From assembly GCF_024758005.1 (NCBI RefSeq), contig NZ_CP103288.1, forward strand, positions 3,162,001 to 3,226,000: 64,000 nucleotides of DNA. The letters run 5' to 3'. The stretch is from Pseudarthrobacter sp. NS4 (GTDB lineage: Bacteria > Actinomycetota > Actinomycetes > Actinomycetales > Micrococcaceae). A program made the position numbers and the translations under genes. Of the stretch, positions 34,596 to 43,301 are shown one piece after another. The stretch's first letter is position 1. Every line of letters starts with the position of its first letter. Below the pieces are notes generated by a model. It had not been told where the DNA came from, did no database searches, and worked only from the letters and a program-made list of their open reading frames with translations.

Positions 34596-36062
34596 TTAGA
34601 CCTGCGCGGCTACGCCGTCGCGGGAAATGGCAACCATGTCCTCGCGCGGCACCACCTTGATGCGCTCGCGCTTGACCTCTACACCGTGCGATCCGCCGGC
34701 CTCCGTGGCAGCGGCGCCCAGGGCGAGCTCGTGCGCGTCCAGGGACAGCCAGCCTTCCCAACTGGTGAACTTCACGCCGCGGGCGTCCAGGAGTTCGACG
34801 ACGGCGTCAGCGTCGGGAACGCTGGCCACCGGAAGGTTTTCGCGGTCTTCGAGCAGGTACGTCACGGTTTCCAGGGCGTCGCCCTTCGTGTGGCCGATCA
34901 GGCCGACGGGTCCGCGCTTGATCCAGCCCGTGGCGTAGATACCGGGCACGTGGGCGCCGGAGGCGTCCAGGACGCGGCCGCCGTCGTTCGGGATGACGCC
35001 CTTCTTGTGGTCGAACTCGATCTCCGGCAGGGCGGAGCCGAAGTAGCCGATGGCGCGGTACACAGCCTGGACCGGGTAGTCCACGAGCTCGCCGGTGCCG
35101 CGGGCGTTGCCCGTGCCGTCCAGTTCGGTGCGCTCAAACTTGATGCCGGCAACCTTGCCCGGCGTCTCGGGGTCGTCATAGATCTCCACCGGGCTGTGCA
35201 GGAAGTGCAGGTGCAGGCGGCGGGAAGCCTTGAGTTCGGAGAGGTCCTCGGGCTGCTCGGCGATCCAGTTGGTGAGCGTTCCGACCATGGTCTTGGTCTG
35301 GTTGTTCGTCTGGATCTGGCGGTCGGATTCCTCGTCGAACTCGAAGTCCTCCGGGTACAGGATGATGTCCACGTCCTTGGAGTGGGACAGCTCGCGCAGC
35401 TCCAGCGGGGTGAACTTGACCTGGGCGGGGCCCCGGCGGCCGAAGACGTGCACGTCGGTGACGGGCGAGGCCTTCAGGCCGGCGTAAACGTTGTCCGGAA
35501 TCTCGGAAACGAGCAGGTCGTCGGCGTGCTTGGACAGGACCCGGGCAACGTCCAGCGCCACGTTGCCGTTGCCGATGACGGCGATTTCCTTGGCGTCGAG
35601 GGGCCATTCGCGGGGCACGTCGGGGTGGCCGTCGTACCAGGAGACGAAGTCGGCGCCGCCGTAGGAGCCCTCGAGCTCGATGCCGGGGATGTTGAGGTCC
35701 GCATCCTTGATGGCACCGGTTGCGAAGATCACGGCGTCGTAGTGGGTGCGGAGGTCCTCGATGGTGACGTCGGTACCGTAGTCCACGTTTCCGAAGAACC
35801 GGATGTCGCCGCGGTCAAGGACTTTGTGCAGGGCGTTGACGATGCCCTTGATGCGGGGGTGGTCCGGGGCAACGCCGTAACGGATCAGGCCGTAGGGTGC
35901 CGGGTAGCGGTCAAAAAGGTCGATGCTCACGGTCAGCTCGCCGCTCTTGACGGCTTCGCTCTTGGTGAGGATGTCCGCGGCGTAGACGCCGGCCGGGCCG
36001 GAGCCCACGACGGCGACGCGCAGCGGACGTTCGGCAGAACCTACGGGGGTGCTTGATGACAC
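34596..36062 (-). CDS. fprA: FprA-type ferredoxin reductase, sulfur-cluster paralogue
   Basis: 488 residues, starting with GTG at 36062 (AAGGA at 8 nt). FAD motif VGSGPAGVYAADILT, NADPH motif IGNGNVALDVARVL and ATGWIKRGPVGLIGHTKGDA match the copy at 17708 nearly throughout; the two differ mainly in the N-terminal tail and a middle loop. It begins 32 bp behind the siroheme synthase gene on the same strand. This suggests it supplies reduced ferredoxin to the siroheme sulfite reductase encoded at 47502; that partner is inferred, not shown. Confidence 0.9.
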   Translation of the reverse strand: MSSSTPVGSAERPLRVAVVGSGPAGVYAADILTKSEAVKSGELTVSIDLFDRYPAPYGLIRYGVAPDHPRIKGIVNALHKVLDRGDIRFFGNVDYGTDVTIEDLRTHYDAVIFATGAIKDADLNIPGIELEGSYGGADFVSWYDGHPDVPREWPLDAKEIAVIGNGNVALDVARVLSKHADDLLVSEIPDNVYAGLKASPVTDVHVFGRRGPAQVKFTPLELRELSHSKDVDIILYPEDFEFDEESDRQIQTNNQTKTMVGTLTNWIAEQPEDLSELKASRRLHLHFLHSPVEIYDDPETPGKVAGIKFERTELDGTGNARGTGELVDYPVQAVYRAIGYFGSALPEIEFDHKKGVIPNDGGRVLDASGAHVPGIYATGWIKRGPVGLIGHTKGDALETVTYLLEDRENLPVASVPDADAVVELLDARGVKFTSWEGWLSLDAHELALGAAATEAGGSHGVEVKRERIKVVPREDMVAISRDGVAAQV

Positions 36063-36094
36063 GGCTGTGTTCCTTTTTCTTCGGTCCGTGGGGG

Positions 36095-37351
36095 CTAGGT
36101 GGTGAGGACTCGGGGCTTGTTCGGGGTGGTGGTGCTGTAGTCAGCGGTCTTGAAGTGCGACGGCGCGAACGGGCTCACGCGCACAACGTCACCGATGACA
36201 ATCACTGCGGGGCTTGCGACGCCGGCGGCCTCCGCCTGGTCCGCAATGGAACCGAGCGTGCCGATGGTGACGCGCTGGTCCGGCAAATAGCCGTTTTCCA
36301 CAATACCAACCGGAGTGCCACTGGGCAGGCCGGCTTTGCCGAGAGCGGACGTCGATTCGCGGAGCTGGCCGACGCCCATCAGCAGGACGATCGTGTGGTC
36401 GGCGCGGGCCGGAACCTCGGACAGTTCCTCATGACCGGTGACCACGCTGAAGCCCTTGGCCAGGCCCCGGTGGGTCACGGGAATGCCCGCGGCGGCCGGT
36501 ACAGAAATCGCCGAGGTGACGCCGGAAACAACTTCGACCTCCACGCCGTGCCGGCGGCAGTATTCAGCTTCCTCGCCGCCGCGGCCCAGGACGTACGGGT
36601 CGCCGCCCTTGAGCCGGACCACGCGATGGCCGTTCAGTGCTTCTTCGACGAGGATGCGGTTGATCTCAGCCTGCGGCACGGGGTGGTGGCCCGGGGTCTT
36701 GCCGACCTCGATGATCCGGACGTCGGGAGCGAGTTCATTCAGGAGTTCGCGGGGGCCGAGCCTGTCGGCGACCACGACGTCGGCCTGGCCCAGGAGACGG
36801 CGGCCGCGGACGGTGATGAGGCCGGTATCGCCGGGGCCGCCGCCAACCAGCGCAACGGACCCGCGGTGGGCGCGGCGGCGGCGCAGCGGAAGATCTCCTG
36901 TTTCCAGTGCGGTAGCAACGGCGTCGCGCACTGCCATGGCACGGCGCGGGTCTCCCCCGGCATTGACAGCGATCTTGACGTCGTCCACCTCGGCGACGGC
37001 GGGGGTCCAGGCGGCGGAGGCTTCATGGTCGGAGGCGTTGACGCACCAGATGCGCTGCGCCTCGGCGTCGGCCGAAACCTGGGCGTCCACGGCGGAATCG
37101 CCGGTGGCGGTCTGGACGAACCAGGCGCCGTCAACGTCGGACGGAAGGTAGGGCCGCGCCTGCCAGGTGAGGAGGCCGGCGTCGGCCAGTTCCCGGAGCG
37201 CGGGAGAGGCAACGGGAGCCACGACGGTGACCCGTGCACCGGCGTCGAGCAGACCCTTGGCGCGGCGTGCGGCAACGGGGCCGCCGCCCACCACCAGCAC
37301 AGGGCGGCCGAGCAGCCGCAGCGCTGTGGGGTAGATATCCTGAATTGCCAT
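36095..37351 (-). CDS. cysG: Siroheme synthase (CysG-like, fused dehydrogenase/chelatase and methyltransferase)
   Basis: 418 residues. The N-terminal part (about 1-150) is the NAD-dependent precorrin-2 dehydrogenase/ferrochelatase half with LVVGGGPVAARRAKGLLDAG. The C-terminal part (about 160-405) is uroporphyrinogen-III methyltransferase: VALVGGGPGDTGLITVRG, VVRLKGGDPYVLGRGGEEAE and GIPVTHRG. Together they make siroheme, the cofactor of sulfite reductase. It lies in one unit with the FprA gene behind it. TGTGACGC boxes lie upstream of the start. Confidence 0.93.
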   Translation of the reverse strand: MAIQDIYPTALRLLGRPVLVVGGGPVAARRAKGLLDAGARVTVVAPVASPALRELADAGLLTWQARPYLPSDVDGAWFVQTATGDSAVDAQVSADAEAQRIWCVNASDHEASAAWTPAVAEVDDVKIAVNAGGDPRRAMAVRDAVATALETGDLPLRRRRAHRGSVALVGGGPGDTGLITVRGRRLLGQADVVVADRLGPRELLNELAPDVRIIEVGKTPGHHPVPQAEINRILVEEALNGHRVVRLKGGDPYVLGRGGEEAEYCRRHGVEVEVVSGVTSAISVPAAAGIPVTHRGLAKGFSVVTGHEELSEVPARADHTIVLLMGVGQLRESTSALGKAGLPSGTPVGIVENGYLPDQRVTIGTLGSIADQAEAAGVASPAVIVIGDVVRVSPFAPSHFKTADYSTTTPNKPRVLTT

Positions 37352-37368
37352 GAATCAACGGTAGGGCC

Positions 37369-37430
37369 GCGTCACAATCGCCAACAAAGGCCGAGCAACA
37401 CCAGTTCACGTAAGGTAACGCTGCGTCACA
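37369..37430 (-). promoter_or_regulatory. Two TGTGACGC boxes before siroheme synthase
   Basis: GCGTCACA on the plus strand at 37369-37376 and 37423-37430 (TGTGACGC in gene orientation), 18 and 72 bp before the start. The distal one overlaps the stop of the SRPBCC gene. The same octamer lies before sir and before the ssu importer. Confidence 0.5.
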
Positions 37431-37878
37431 TAGCCGGCTGGCCCGCGAGGAACCTGCCGCGGGCAGCGATAAGGCGGTGCAAGTAGGGGCCCAGGACCAG
37501 TTTCCCAGCTACGCGCCCCAGGAACCCGAACGGCGCGGTGAACTCCACCCGGTCCGTCATGACGCTGCCGCCGGGCGTGGCCTCGAATTCATGGACGTGG
37601 CGGAAGGACCTGAACGGGCCCCGGACCTGCTCGTCCACAAAACTCCTGGGGTAGTCGAAGGCTGTGATGCGGCTGGTCATGGTGAGTGGAAGCCCGAAAT
37701 GCCGGGCCCGCCACGTGACCTCCTGGCCCTCACCGATCAGTCCGCTCATTACGCCGGCTACAGCCCGCTCGCCGGAGCCTTCCTGGGACTCCACGTGGAC
37801 GTCGACGCTGCGGGCCAGGTCAAAGAGCCGTTCCTGCGGAAGGGGGCTTTCGGTTCGGCACACAAAGCTGGCGGTCAT
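37426..37878 (-). CDS. SRPBCC family protein
   Basis: 150 residues forming one START/SRPBCC ligand-binding fold: TASFVCRTESPLPQERLFDL at the start, TMTSRITAFDYPRSFVDEQV in the middle and the long C-terminal helix GRVAGKLVLGPYLHRLI. Members bind hydrophobic ligands; the ligand here is unknown. It lies 41 bp behind the cysteine-synthase-like gene on the same strand and may be co-transcribed, but nothing ties it to sulfur metabolism. Confidence 0.85.
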   Translation of the reverse strand: MTASFVCRTESPLPQERLFDLARSVDVHVESQEGSGERAVAGVMSGLIGEGQEVTWRARHFGLPLTMTSRITAFDYPRSFVDEQVRGPFRSFRHVHEFEATPGGSVMTDRVEFTAPFGFLGRVAGKLVLGPYLHRLIAARGRFLAGQPAM

Positions 37879-37919
37879 CGCGTCAGTCTTTCAGATCGCC
37901 TGGCGGCCAGGCCTGCGGC

Positions 37920-38861
37920 CTATCCGTAGAGGCCTGTGCTCAGATAGCGGAAACCGGAGTCGACCACCACGGTGACGACAGTCGCGTCAGGGCCGAGCTG
38001 TTCAGCCGTCCGCAGCGCCGCAACAACGTTCCCGCCTGAGGAAGTCCCCGCAAAGATTCCTTCTTCACGGGCAAGGCGCCGGCTCATCGCCATCGCTTCA
38101 TCGGAGGAGACCCGTTCAATTACGTCAACCTCAGCGGGCTCCCATAGCGGGGGCACGAAGCCGATACCGGTCCCTTCAATCCGGTGCGACCCGGTCGGGT
38201 CTCCTGAGAGCACAGCGGATTCGGCGGGCTCAACGGCGACAACACGGAGGCCGGGAAGATGCCCGCGCAGGCCCCGCGCCGTGCCGTGGATCGAGTGGGC
38301 GGTCCCGACAAACTGGACAAAGGCGTTCACCCGCCCATAGGACTGCTGCCAGATCTCCTCGCCCAGGGCCAAGTACCCGTTGATGGCGTCGCGGTTGTTG
38401 AGCTGGTCGCAGGCCCAATGGCCCGGCCGCCCGCTCAGTTCCCCGGCCCGGGCGATCATGGCCTTGATCAGCTGTTCAGTGATTCGCCCATGGTCGCTTG
38501 GCACATCCTCGACCGTTGCCCCCAAGGCCTCCATGGTGCGGCGTTTTTCATTGCTGAAGGCGTCCGAGAAAACGACATGCAGCCGGTAGCCCTTGGCTGC
38601 GCAGACCAAGGCGAGCGAGATGCCCGTTGTCCCTGCGGTGTACTCGACGACAGTGTCCCCCGGGCTGATGTCACCGCGGGCTTCTGCGGCTTTGATCGCA
38701 GCCACGGCCATCCTGTCCTTCATGCTCCCCGTGGGGTTCGCAAACTCCAGTTTCGCGAACACTCGCGCTGACCCCGGCGGCACCACTTTCCGCAGCTCAA
38801 TCAATGGCGTGGAACCAATCCCCGCCAGTATGCCTTCGCCTGACTCCACCGCACGTCCCAT
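37920..38861 (-). CDS. PLP-dependent cysteine-synthase-like enzyme
   Basis: 313 residues of fold-type II PLP enzymes. The PLP Lys is in NPTGSMKDRMA; the phosphate loop GTSSGGN and the end (DSGFRYLSTGLYG) match CysK/CysM. The asparagine loop, normally TSGNTG in O-acetylserine sulfhydrylases, reads TAGTTG here, so the substrate carboxylate site is altered. It may be a cystathionine-synthase or other cysteine-synthase-like enzyme rather than standard CysK. It lies between sulfur-related operons on the minus strand, with a terminator separating it from the ssu genes. Confidence 0.82.
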   Translation of the reverse strand: MGRAVESGEGILAGIGSTPLIELRKVVPPGSARVFAKLEFANPTGSMKDRMAVAAIKAAEARGDISPGDTVVEYTAGTTGISLALVCAAKGYRLHVVFSDAFSNEKRRTMEALGATVEDVPSDHGRITEQLIKAMIARAGELSGRPGHWACDQLNNRDAINGYLALGEEIWQQSYGRVNAFVQFVGTAHSIHGTARGLRGHLPGLRVVAVEPAESAVLSGDPTGSHRIEGTGIGFVPPLWEPAEVDVIERVSSDEAMAMSRRLAREEGIFAGTSSGGNVVAALRTAEQLGPDATVVTVVVDSGFRYLSTGLYG

Positions 38862-38966
38862 GGGTCCGCCTCACGCTCAGCGCCAGCCCGGTCCCGGGAG
38901 GTTGCCGGACACGATTCAAGGTATACCTCGCTGGACAGGGGCGCCAGTGGCCGGCTTCAAGCCAGC

Positions 38967-39000
38967 AAAGCCCGACGGCGGGTGTCGCCGTCGGGCTTTG
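38967..39000 (-). terminator. Terminator of the ssu operon
   Basis: AAAGCCCGACGGCG pairs with CGCCGTCGGGCTTT on the minus strand, 25 bp after the permease stop. Confidence 0.88.
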
Positions 39001-39023
39001 GGGATGCTTCGGCTGCAGGTGCT

Positions 39024-39971
39024 TTAGCGGGTGCTGCCGGCGAGGAGGCCGCGGCTGCGGAGCAGTCGCTTCTCGATGGGGCCGAACACCAGCAGTTCGA
39101 TCAGGATGCCGACGGCGAGGATCAGCAGGATTGCCGACATCACCACGGTCATGTCGGACAGGATGCGGCCCTGGTCCAGCAAGGAGCCCAGGCCGAAGCC
39201 TATGGTGCCGCCCACGGCGATGATTTCCGCGGCCATGAGTGAGCGCCAGGAGAAAGCCCAGCCCTGCTTCAGCCCGCCCAGGTATCCGGGCAGGGCTGCG
39301 GGAAGGATGATCTGCAGCGCCATCTCCAGCCGGGAGGCGCCCAGGACGGTTCCCACGCGCCGGTACTGCGGCGGGATTTGGTCGACGCCGGAGATCAGCC
39401 CGTTGATGATGGACGGGATGGCGCCCATGAACACCACGAAGTACACGGTGGCGTCGGTGAGGCCGAACCAGATGATGGCGGCCGGGACCCACGCGACCGA
39501 GGGCAGGACCTGGAGGCCGGAGATCAGCGGGCCGAACGCGCGGCGCAGTGGAGCCACCTGTGCAAGCAGGAGGCCTACGGGGGTGGCGATGGCCACGCTG
39601 ATCAGGAAGCCCACCAGGCCGCGCTGCAGCGAAGTCCAGACGGCTTCCTGGAGCTTGCCCTCGTTCCACAGGACGCCCATCTGTGTTGCGACGTCCAGCG
39701 GGCCGGGAACCAGGTCGCGCCTTTTCAGGCCGAGCGAGACGTAGAACTGCCAGGCCAGCACCAGTACTGCCAGGGCGGCGATGGGCAGCAGAATGCGGCT
39801 CCAGTCGATCCGGTTCTTGCGGGCGGCGTCGGACTGCAGGGAGTCGAGCCCGGATTCCAGCTCCCGCAGGTCCTCGTTCCCGGTGGAAGTCCGGGTGAGC
39901 GCGGCATGGATGTGCCGGGGTTCGGTGGGTTCGGAAGGGGCTTCGGCGAGCGGTGTCTGGTTACTTGGCAT
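39024..39971 (-). CDS. ssuC: ABC permease, SsuC/TauC type
   Basis: 315 residues. A long polar N-terminus (about 55 residues, unusual for the family) precedes six membrane segments. The EAA-type coupling loop is near residue 225 (GTVLGASRLEMALQIILPA). It forms the channel of a sulfonate/taurine-type importer with the ATPase and binding protein upstream. Its start overlaps the ATPase gene by 11 bp. Confidence 0.88.
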   Translation of the reverse strand: MPSNQTPLAEAPSEPTEPRHIHAALTRTSTGNEDLRELESGLDSLQSDAARKNRIDWSRILLPIAALAVLVLAWQFYVSLGLKRRDLVPGPLDVATQMGVLWNEGKLQEAVWTSLQRGLVGFLISVAIATPVGLLLAQVAPLRRAFGPLISGLQVLPSVAWVPAAIIWFGLTDATVYFVVFMGAIPSIINGLISGVDQIPPQYRRVGTVLGASRLEMALQIILPAALPGYLGGLKQGWAFSWRSLMAAEIIAVGGTIGFGLGSLLDQGRILSDMTVVMSAILLILAVGILIELLVFGPIEKRLLRSRGLLAGSTR

Positions 39972-40686
39972 GGCGGCGGATCTCCTCCCGGAGCCGGGCG
40001 GTGATGACCCCGGTCAGCTGGCCGGCGAGCCCGGCGTCGGTACGGTGTTCCTCGGTGACGTCCCATTCCTGGACGACGCGCCCGGGGCGGGAGGACAACA
40101 GCAGCACGCGCTGGCCCAGCCGCACGGCCTCACGGACGTTGTGGGTCACGAAGACAATGGTGCGCCCTGTTTCCTTCCAGATGCGCTCCAGTTCGTCGTG
40201 CAGGAGGTCGCGGGTGATGGCATCAAGGGCGGCGAAGGGCTCGTCCATGAGCAGCAGCTGCCGGTCCTGCGCCAGGGATCTGGCCAGGGACACGCGCTGC
40301 CGCATGCCGCCGGACAGCTCGTGCGGGCGCTTGTCCCCCGCCACACCCAGGTGCACCAGTTCCAGGAGCTCCTGCGCCTTGGCCTTGCGCTCGGCCTTGC
40401 CCACGCCGCGGAGTTTCAGGGCAAGTTCAATGTTCTCGCGGGCTGTCAGCCAGGGGAACAACGCGGCGTCCTGGAACATGAACGCGGCACCGTCGCTGGG
40501 CACTTCCAAAGCGCCCGACGACGGCGGCTCCAGTCCCGCGATGATGTTCAGCAGGGTGGATTTGCCGCAGCCGGAGGCACCGAGGAGGGCGACGAACTCG
40601 CCCTTCCCGATGGTGGCGTTGACGTCGTCCAGTACCGGGGCGCCGTCGCCGAAGCGCTTGCCCAGGTGTTCCAGTACGACTGGCAT
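39961..40686 (-). CDS. ssuB: ABC ATPase, SsuB/TauB type
   Basis: 241 residues. Walker A GASGCGKST, Q-loop at AAFMFQDAALFPWLTA, signature LSGGMRQRVSLARS, Walker B LLLMDEPFAALD, and switch His in FVTHNVREAV. These are typical of the nitrate/sulfonate/taurine group. It couples ATP to import through the overlapping permease gene. Confidence 0.92.
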   Translation of the reverse strand: MPVVLEHLGKRFGDGAPVLDDVNATIGKGEFVALLGASGCGKSTLLNIIAGLEPPSSGALEVPSDGAAFMFQDAALFPWLTARENIELALKLRGVGKAERKAKAQELLELVHLGVAGDKRPHELSGGMRQRVSLARSLAQDRQLLLMDEPFAALDAITRDLLHDELERIWKETGRTIVFVTHNVREAVRLGQRVLLLSSRPGRVVQEWDVTEEHRTDAGLAGQLTGVITARLREEIRRHAK

Positions 40687-40716
40687 GGTGCCGTCCTTAA
40701 GTTGTGATGGGTGGGA

Positions 40717-41892
40717 TCAGTCCTGGCCGAGGCCGGCTGCTGAAAGCTTGGTGCTGGCGCCCTGGCCGGCAGGGTTTTCGCCGGCGGCGACCCCGTTGAG
40801 CATGCGGAGGTCGAACAGTCCGTTGATATCGGCCTGCTTGGTGGTGCCGGCCTCGACGCCGTCCTGCAGCAGCCGGGGGTAGCTTCCGGCCAGCGGATCC
40901 AGGGTGAAGGTGATGTTGGAAAGGGAGCGGGCCAGGACGTCGTCGGCAAGGGCAGCACCGGCGGATTCCTGCAGGGATGCGTTGATAAGGGCAGCCTTTT
41001 CCGCGGCAGGCGCCTGGTTCAGCCAGGCCACGGACTTGGCGTGGCCGGCCAGGAGCGCCTTAACCGTCTCCGGGTGGGCGGCGGCAAACTTCCGGTTCAC
41101 GATCAGGACGGTGGTGGGGAATTCGCCGGGCTTGCCGGTGCCGCTTCCATCCCACAGGTCTTTTTCATCGACCAGTACTTTCGCTCCGGCCTGGAGCACC
41201 AGCCGGGAGGCCCAGGGCTCGGGCAGCCACGCGCCGTCGAGCTTTCCGTCCTGGAACAGCTTCAGGGACTGCGCGTTCTCGGTGGGGTTGATGGCCACGT
41301 CGCCGCTGCCGTCCACGTTGGTCTTGTAGCCCTGGTCCGCGAGCCAGGCGCGGAGGGCCACGTCCTGGGTGCCGCCGAGTTGCGGGGACGCGAGGGTCTT
41401 GCCGTTGAGGTCGGCGGCCGAGCTGATATCCGGCTTCACCACCAGCTGCGCACCACCCGCGGCGGCCCCGGCGATGATCTTCACGGACTGGCCCTGGCTC
41501 TTGACGAAGGAGTTGATTGCGGGGTTGGGTCCGATGTATGCGGCGTCTATCGCGCCCGCGTTCAGCGCCTCAATGGCGGCGGGCCCGGCGTTGAAAGTCT
41601 CAGTGCTGAGCGCGGTGCTTCCCAGGCTTTCGGCGAAGAAGCCCTGCTTGATACCCACCAGCGCCGCCGCGTGCGTGACGTTGCCGAAGTAGCCCAGCTT
41701 CAGCTCAGCTGCGGGGGTGGGTTCGACGGCCTGCGCCTCAGTGTTACGGGAAACAGTGGAGGCCACCACGGCGCCCACCACGATCAGGAGGACCAGCCCG
41801 ATGGCCAGGGCGGCCTCGATGGCACGCTTGCGCTTGGGAACCGCGCTTTCGCCTGCCACGATGCGGGTCATCCCGGGCTTGGAACTAGTCAT
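40717..41892 (-). CDS. ssuA: ABC substrate-binding protein, SsuA type
   Basis: 391 residues. The N-terminus is basic followed by one membrane helix (about 25-45: LAIGLVLLIVVGAVVASTV), with no lipobox, so it is probably anchored or cleaved later. The mature part has LKLGYFGNVTHAAALVG at its first strand and FNAGPAAIEALNAGAIDAAY, the standard NMT1/SsuA pattern for aliphatic sulfonates. It is the first gene of the operon. A TGTGACGC box lies 70 bp upstream. A second in-frame ATG at 41871 is possible. Confidence 0.88.
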   Translation of the reverse strand: MTSSKPGMTRIVAGESAVPKRKRAIEAALAIGLVLLIVVGAVVASTVSRNTEAQAVEPTPAAELKLGYFGNVTHAAALVGIKQGFFAESLGSTALSTETFNAGPAAIEALNAGAIDAAYIGPNPAINSFVKSQGQSVKIIAGAAAGGAQLVVKPDISSAADLNGKTLASPQLGGTQDVALRAWLADQGYKTNVDGSGDVAINPTENAQSLKLFQDGKLDGAWLPEPWASRLVLQAGAKVLVDEKDLWDGSGTGKPGEFPTTVLIVNRKFAAAHPETVKALLAGHAKSVAWLNQAPAAEKAALINASLQESAGAALADDVLARSLSNITFTLDPLAGSYPRLLQDGVEAGTTKQADINGLFDLRMLNGVAAGENPAGQGASTKLSAAGLGQD

Positions 41893-41961
41893 TGTTTCAC
41901 CATAGGGAGTGGCCCAAACCCATTCAACGAAGCGGAAACGGGGGGTCACGCAGGTTCATCC

Positions 41962-41969
41962 AGCGTCAC
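41962..41969 (-). promoter_or_regulatory. TGTGACGC box before the ssu operon
   Basis: GCGTCACA on the plus strand in the 133-bp spacer between rtcB and ssuA, in the same orientation as the boxes before siroheme synthase and sir. Confidence 0.45.
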
Positions 41970-42025
41970 ATTTGGACCCGCGGACCCGCAAGTGGGGCTG
42001 CTTCGCCCGGCTGCCCTTGACGCGC

Positions 42026-43192
42026 TCAGTTTCCTTTGACATTAACCAGCTGCCGCAGTTTGTGCCTGATGGCCACCAGGTCCCGGGCGTCGGCCATGAC
42101 CTGGTCGATGGGTTTGTAGGCCGCGGGAATCTCGTCAATAAAAGCCTCCGAGGCCCGGAACTCTATCCCGCGCATGGCCTTCTTCAGCTCCTCCAGGGAG
42201 AACGCTTTACGGGCTGCGTTGCGCGAATACTCCCGGCCGGCGCCGTGCGGAGAGGAATTCAGCGACGCCGGGTTGCCCAGGCCCTCCACCACGTACGACG
42301 CCGTCCCCATGGATCCGGGGATGAGTCCGGGGTCGCCGTGCTCGGCTTTGATGGCGCCCTTGCGGGATACCCAGACGGATTTGCCGTAGTGCGTCTCCTG
42401 CTGGGTGAAGTTGTGGTGGCAGTTGATCCGTTCGAGTTCCTGCACCGGGCCGCCCACCCAGTTGCCGAACTGAGTGCTCACGCGGTCCATCATTTCTTCG
42501 CGGTTCAGGAGGGCAAAGTGCTGGGCCCACCGCAGCTCCGCGATGTACCGGTCGAACTGGGGCGTGCCCTCCTCCAGGTAGGCGAGGTCCGGGTCGGGCA
42601 GGTAGACCTTGTTTTTGGTCACCACGTGCTGCGCGACGCCGATGTGGTGCTGGGCGATCTTGTTCCCGATGCCACGGGAACCGGAGTGGAGGAACAGCCA
42701 CACAGCGTCGGTCTCGTCCGCGCAGACCTCGATGAAATGGTTGCCCGAACCCAGGGAGCCCAGCTGGAGGTCCCACTTTTCCACGTACTGGCCGGGGTTG
42801 AACCCCGCTTTCGCTGCCAGTCTCCTCAGCTCCGCAATTCTCGGCTCTGCAGTGGCAAGCACTTTCCTGTTGTTGTGCCCGGCGGACAGTGGAATGGCCC
42901 GCTCGATGCCCTCCCGCAGCTTCTTCCGGTCTTTGGGCAGTTCCTTCAGCGGGTACTGGGTCCGGACGGAGATCATGCCGCAGCCAATATCCACCCCCAC
43001 GGCAGCCGGCATGATCGCGTGCAGGGTGGGAATCACCGAGCCCACGGTGGCGCCTCTTCCCAGGTGCGCGTCGGGCATTAGGGCCAGGTGCGGATAGATG
43101 AACGGCAGCTTTGAAGTCTTCACCGCCTGCTCCCGGGTCTGGGCGTCAAGGATCGAGGCCCAGTTCAGCAGCTTGCCGTTGATGGTCTCCAC
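42026..43192 (-). CDS. rtcB: RtcB family RNA-splicing ligase
   Basis: 388 residues, full RtcB. Metal and GTP ligands are visible: MPDAHLGRGATVGSVIP, AAVGVDIGCGMISVRT (Cys ligand), LGSLGSGNHFIEVC, HSGSRGIGNK, and the guanylated-His region SPHGAGREYSR. RtcB joins 2',3'-cyclic-phosphate or 3'-phosphate RNA ends to 5'-OH ends and serves in RNA repair in bacteria. No RtcA, RtcR or archease gene is nearby. Its placement between sulfur genes appears incidental. Confidence 0.93.
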   Translation of the reverse strand: METINGKLLNWASILDAQTREQAVKTSKLPFIYPHLALMPDAHLGRGATVGSVIPTLHAIMPAAVGVDIGCGMISVRTQYPLKELPKDRKKLREGIERAIPLSAGHNNRKVLATAEPRIAELRRLAAKAGFNPGQYVEKWDLQLGSLGSGNHFIEVCADETDAVWLFLHSGSRGIGNKIAQHHIGVAQHVVTKNKVYLPDPDLAYLEEGTPQFDRYIAELRWAQHFALLNREEMMDRVSTQFGNWVGGPVQELERINCHHNFTQQETHYGKSVWVSRKGAIKAEHGDPGLIPGSMGTASYVVEGLGNPASLNSSPHGAGREYSRNAARKAFSLEELKKAMRGIEFRASEAFIDEIPAAYKPIDQVMADARDLVAIRHKLRQLVNVKGN

Positions 43193-43301
43193 GGTCCGCC
43201 TTCCGCCACGTGATGAGGATTAACGTGGTTCCAAGGCTAACCCCGGCCCCGCTTACGGAGCTGTGAACAAGCAACGGTTTCGAATACGGACCGGGTGGAA
43301 C

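Noticed and set aside
42026..43192. RtcB as part of an RNA-based defence or repair operon
   Set aside because: No rtcA, rtcR, archease, nuclease or tRNA cluster accompanies it; it appears to be a solitary gene.
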